23,658 nucleotides of DNA from Candidatus Woesearchaeota archaeon (lineage in GTDB: Archaea; Nanobdellota; Nanobdellia; Woesearchaeales; GW2011-AR4): contig JACPMU010000070.1 of assembly GCA_016185865.1 (NCBI GenBank), forward strand, positions 1 through 23,658, given 5' to 3'. Position numbers and translations under genes: made by a program. The notes beneath the pieces are model-generated. The model saw only the letters and a list, made by a program, of their open reading frames with translations. It had not been told where the DNA came from and searched no databases. Of this stretch, positions 21,989 through 23,658 are shown one piece after another. How positions within the stretch are numbered: position 1 is the stretch's first letter; each line of letters begins with the position of its first letter.

Positions 21989-22588
21989 TTACCTGCTGCT
22001 GTCGCTCTGCCTCTCAATCTCCATCTTTTTTGCTATCGCGTTTGATGCGCTGCTCATCCTGTATGCGCTCATTATCTCTTCAGCAAGACTATTGACAATT
22101 GACTTCTTTGTGTTGAAAGTCCTGTGGTATGCGCCTTGAGTCATGTGCTTGAGCACCAAGTCAACCCTTCTTTGGGGAGAGCACTCGACTGCCTTTGGGT
22201 ACCTTGCCCCTCCGTATTCGATTGTGATTATTTCTTCCCTCTGGGCTGCATTCTCCAGTGCCTTTACAAAAACCTTGATGGGATTTTCCTTTGTTGCCTT
22301 TTCAATCTGCCTGAACGCCTCTTCAACAATGTCGTAGGCTGTCCGCGCTTTTCCGGTGATATGGCCGCTTGTCTTGTAATGCTTCTTGCCCTTATGCCCC
22401 GGCACCATGATTTTGTTTACCAGCCTTTCAACAATAAACACCCTGCTCTTGTAGAACCTGTTGCCTGCATACCTTGCGCCTGTCCTTGGGACAATTCTCG
22501 GCTTCAGAGTAACATAAGGCTGCAGCCCAAGGTCGTCAACCTTGATCCCTTCCAGGCTCCACCTGTTGAAAGCTTTTATTTCCGGCAT
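21989..22588 (-). CDS. rps7: 30S ribosomal protein uS7 (archaeal type)
   Basis: 199 residues. Binds the 3' major domain of 16S rRNA and organises the head of the small subunit. Visible family features: ENPIKVFVKALENAAQREE, IEYGGARYPKAVECSPQRRVD, the KKSIVNSLAEEI segment and the C-terminal YRMSSASNAIAKKMEIERQ. Archaeal/eukaryotic-type length with an N-terminal extension (MPEIKAFNRWSLEGIKVDD). It follows rps12 as in other archaea, but is separated by 219 nt of AT-rich leader and is not followed by a translation-factor gene here: the module at 20934-21988 takes that place. Its last 23 codons are repeated at 20865-20933. Confidence 0.95.
   Translation of the reverse strand: MPEIKAFNRWSLEGIKVDDLGLQPYVTLKPRIVPRTGARYAGNRFYKSRVFIVERLVNKIMVPGHKGKKHYKTSGHITGKARTAYDIVEEAFRQIEKATKENPIKVFVKALENAAQREEIITIEYGGARYPKAVECSPQRRVDLVLKHMTQGAYHRTFNTKKSIVNSLAEEIMSAYRMSSASNAIAKKMEIERQSDSSR
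21992..22060 (-). repeat. rps7 3' end, proximal copy of the 69-nt direct repeat
   Basis: The last 23 sense codons of rps7, matched by 20865-20933 in the same orientation and offset by 1127 nt. If the pair are attachment sites, the intact end here was either retained or supplied by the incoming element. Confidence 0.75.
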
Positions 22589-22621
22589 TTTTTTGTTTGA
22601 TTTATTTCGTAATTGTTTTTT

Positions 22622-22672
22622 AATGAATTTTTTATTTTAATGAATTTTTTATTTTAATGAATTTTTTATTTT
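22622..22672. repeat. Three perfect 17-bp tandem repeats in the rps7 leader
   Basis: AATGAATTTTTTATTTT repeated three times without gaps, followed by two degenerate copies to about 22700. It lies between leader copy B and the rps7 ATG, and is absent from copy A at that length. Confidence 0.75.
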
Positions 22673-22780
22673 AATGAATTTGTTTTTTAATGAATTTTTC
22701 AGTATCGGGTTTTTGTTATGATTTAGGTAATGTGAATTTGATGTTTTTGTTATTTTGTTTCTATCCTTCACAGCGCATTA
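22672..22780 (-). repeat. AT-rich leader element, copy B (upstream of rps7)
   Basis: Counterpart of 6391-6499, ending in the same 14-mer TTCACAGCGCATTA (22767-22780). On the minus strand a TATA-like run (TTTTTTATAATG) immediately precedes the 14-mer, so rps7 probably has its own promoter and a leader of about 180 nt. The 219-nt gap 22589-22807 holds no gene. Confidence 0.55.
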
Positions 22781-22807
22781 TAAAAAATTATTTTTAAAAA
22801 ACCTTGC

Positions 22808-23245
22808 TTATTTCCTTGCCTTTTCTATCCTTCCCTTCAGCAATGCATCCAAACTTTGGTCATTTACCTTTATGACCTGCCACCTGACTCCTGGAATGTC
22901 GCCTTTACTTTTGCCCATTGCACCCCCGATGCACTCTATGATTACTTCATCATGCTCGTCAATCATCTTTGTTGCACCGTCCCTTGGGCAGAATGCGGTA
23001 ACCTGCTTGCCGTTTTTGATGAGCTGCACCCTTACGCATTTTCTCATTGCTGAATTCGGCTGCTTTGCCTCAAGCTGCACCTTTTCCAAAACAATGCCTC
23101 TTGCCTGTGAAGCTCCTCCAAGCGGATCAGAGCGCTGCTTCAGCCTAAGGATCCTTCTGATGTATGGCTTATAGTGCCATCTGCCGTCGCTTCTCCTTGA
23201 TTTCAGCTTCTTGCCTGCGTTCAATCCTCTTGATTTGTTTGACAT
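22808..23245 (-). CDS. rps12: 30S ribosomal protein uS12 (archaeal type)
   Basis: 145 residues, normal archaeal/eukaryotic length. Lies at the decoding centre. Diagnostic stretches: GGASQARGIVLEKVQLEAKQ, PNSAMRKCVRVQLIKNGKQV, AFCPRDGATKMIDEHDEVII, and GKSKGDIPGVRWQVIKVN. The PNSA loop that touches the decoding site is intact. A TATA-like AGCTTTAAAAATC (23266-23278) lies about 27 nt before the ATG at 23245, so the mRNA is likely leaderless. Confidence 0.96.
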   Translation of the reverse strand: MSNKSRGLNAGKKLKSRRSDGRWHYKPYIRRILRLKQRSDPLGGASQARGIVLEKVQLEAKQPNSAMRKCVRVQLIKNGKQVTAFCPRDGATKMIDEHDEVIIECIGGAMGKSKGDIPGVRWQVIKVNDQSLDALLKGRIEKARK

Positions 23246-23265
23246 ATTGGTTTGGTATTATTGTT

Positions 23266-23278
23266 GATTTTTAAAGCT
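23266..23278 (-). promoter_or_regulatory. TATA-like promoter of rps12
   Basis: AGCTTTAAAAATC on the minus strand, about 27 nt before the ATG at 23245. It lies in the short gap after nusA. Confidence 0.5.
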
Positions 23279-23316
23279 TGCTGTATTTTAGCTACATGAC
23301 TTTTATTTCATTTATA

Positions 23317-23658
23317 TCAAAATACCTTCTTACAATGCCGCTCAAATGGTTTCATTGCCCTTGCTTGCGTGTCTTTTGCGCTTATTATGAGGTTGTTGTT
23401 TTCCTGCTTTATGCCCGACAGTTCAATCGGGTAAACCATGTTTCTCACAAACTGCAGCACATCGCTGCTGAACTCAACAAGCTTTACTTTCTTTCTCAGC
23501 TTGTTCTCCATCCTTTTTATATTGATGCCGTTTTTCCCGATTGCTTTGCCCATCTCATTCTCTTCCATAACAAAAATAAGCCTGTCATTGGAAATGCAGT
23601 CCTTGACTTTTGCGCCTGTCATGAACTCAAAAAGCGTTATCAGCTTCATTGACTCAGA
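23317..23658 (-). CDS. nusA: NusA-like KH-domain transcription factor, 5'-partial, with late frameshift
   Basis: Archaeal NusA consists of two KH domains, binds RNA and the transcription apparatus, and sits before rps12 as here. The frame is open through the window edge (SES before the Met at 23649), so the start is probably outside. KH1 is intact, with FVMEENEMGKAIGKNGINIK containing the GKNG loop. KH2 begins (NNLIISAKD) but the frame then ends KPFERHCKKVF at 23317. Omitting one base from the run at 23350-23352 lets it read NHLSGIVRRYFDINEIKVM and stop at 23292, a typical NusA ending. Hence a +1 frameshift or a base-call error. Even when repaired, KH2 lacks a clear GxxG loop. Confidence 0.8.
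   Translation of the reverse strand, partial: SESMKLITLFEFMTGAKVKDCISNDRLIFVMEENEMGKAIGKNGINIKRMENKLRKKVKLVEFSSDVLQFVRNMVYPIELSGIKQENNNLIISAKDTQARAMKPFERHCKKVF

Noticed and set aside
20865..22060. Insertion sequence explanation for the repeat-bounded module
   Set aside because: No transposase and no terminal inverted repeats; a 69-nt repeat with about 26 percent divergence is far too long and too diverged for a target-site duplication.
22622..22700. Tandem repeats as a CRISPR array
   Set aside because: The units are contiguous and AT-only in character, without unique spacers, and no cas gene is nearby.

Overview
The window looks like a chromosomal segment of an archaeon, most likely a DPANN lineage (Woesearchaeota/Pacearchaeota-like or Diapherotrites-like; the exact phylum is inference). 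The evidence is: an archaeal nusA - rps12 - rps7 cluster; class III signal-peptide pilins with a TadA/FlaI-type ATPase and TadC/FlaJ-type membrane proteins; BRE/TATA promoters often only about 25-30 nt from the start codon (leaderless mRNAs); low GC; and membrane-anchored TPR proteins. No tRNA, rRNA or CRISPR was seen. No gene-free stretch exceeds 300 nt.

Layout. 1-459 (+) is the 3' part of a SAM methyltransferase. From 450 to 12443 everything is on the minus strand and reads as a type IV pilus-like assembly locus. In transcription order it holds: a large secreted Cys-rich, MopE-like protein (12443-10080); three small membrane-anchored extracytoplasmic proteins; a winged-helix-like protein and a TPR/coiled-coil protein; the secretion ATPase with two TadC/FlaJ membrane proteins; then a cassette of pilins and pilin-like proteins, one of which is broken. 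No prepilin peptidase is in the window.

12490-18311 (-) is a set of envelope genes: a Tat-dependent, lipobox-bearing M23-like protein, two membrane-anchored TPR proteins, and a pair of paralogous secreted His/Cys-rich proteins of unknown function. 18372-20869 (+) holds a Tat-signal M28 aminopeptidase with a frameshift near its end and an apolipoprotein N-acyltransferase (Lnt)-like protein that keeps the Glu-Lys-Cys triad. A lipobox protein and an Lnt-like enzyme close together suggest acylated lipoproteins in this cell.

20865-22060 is the most unusual structural region. A two-gene module (AbrB-like/nucleotidyltransferase protein plus a small charged helical protein) sits directly downstream of rps7. 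It is bracketed by two direct copies of the last 23 codons of rps7: one is the real gene end, the other abuts the lnt stop codon. This is the footprint expected when an element integrates into the 3' end of a gene and rebuilds it. 21989-23658 (-) then holds uS7, uS12 and a NusA-like KH protein whose last codons are in another frame.

Other cross-links: a roughly 110-nt AT-rich leader with an invariant 14-nt core occurs twice, upstream of the pilus ATPase and upstream of rps7. Three genes (a pilin, the M28 peptidase and NusA) carry apparent frameshifts, so either sequence errors or real gene decay must be considered.
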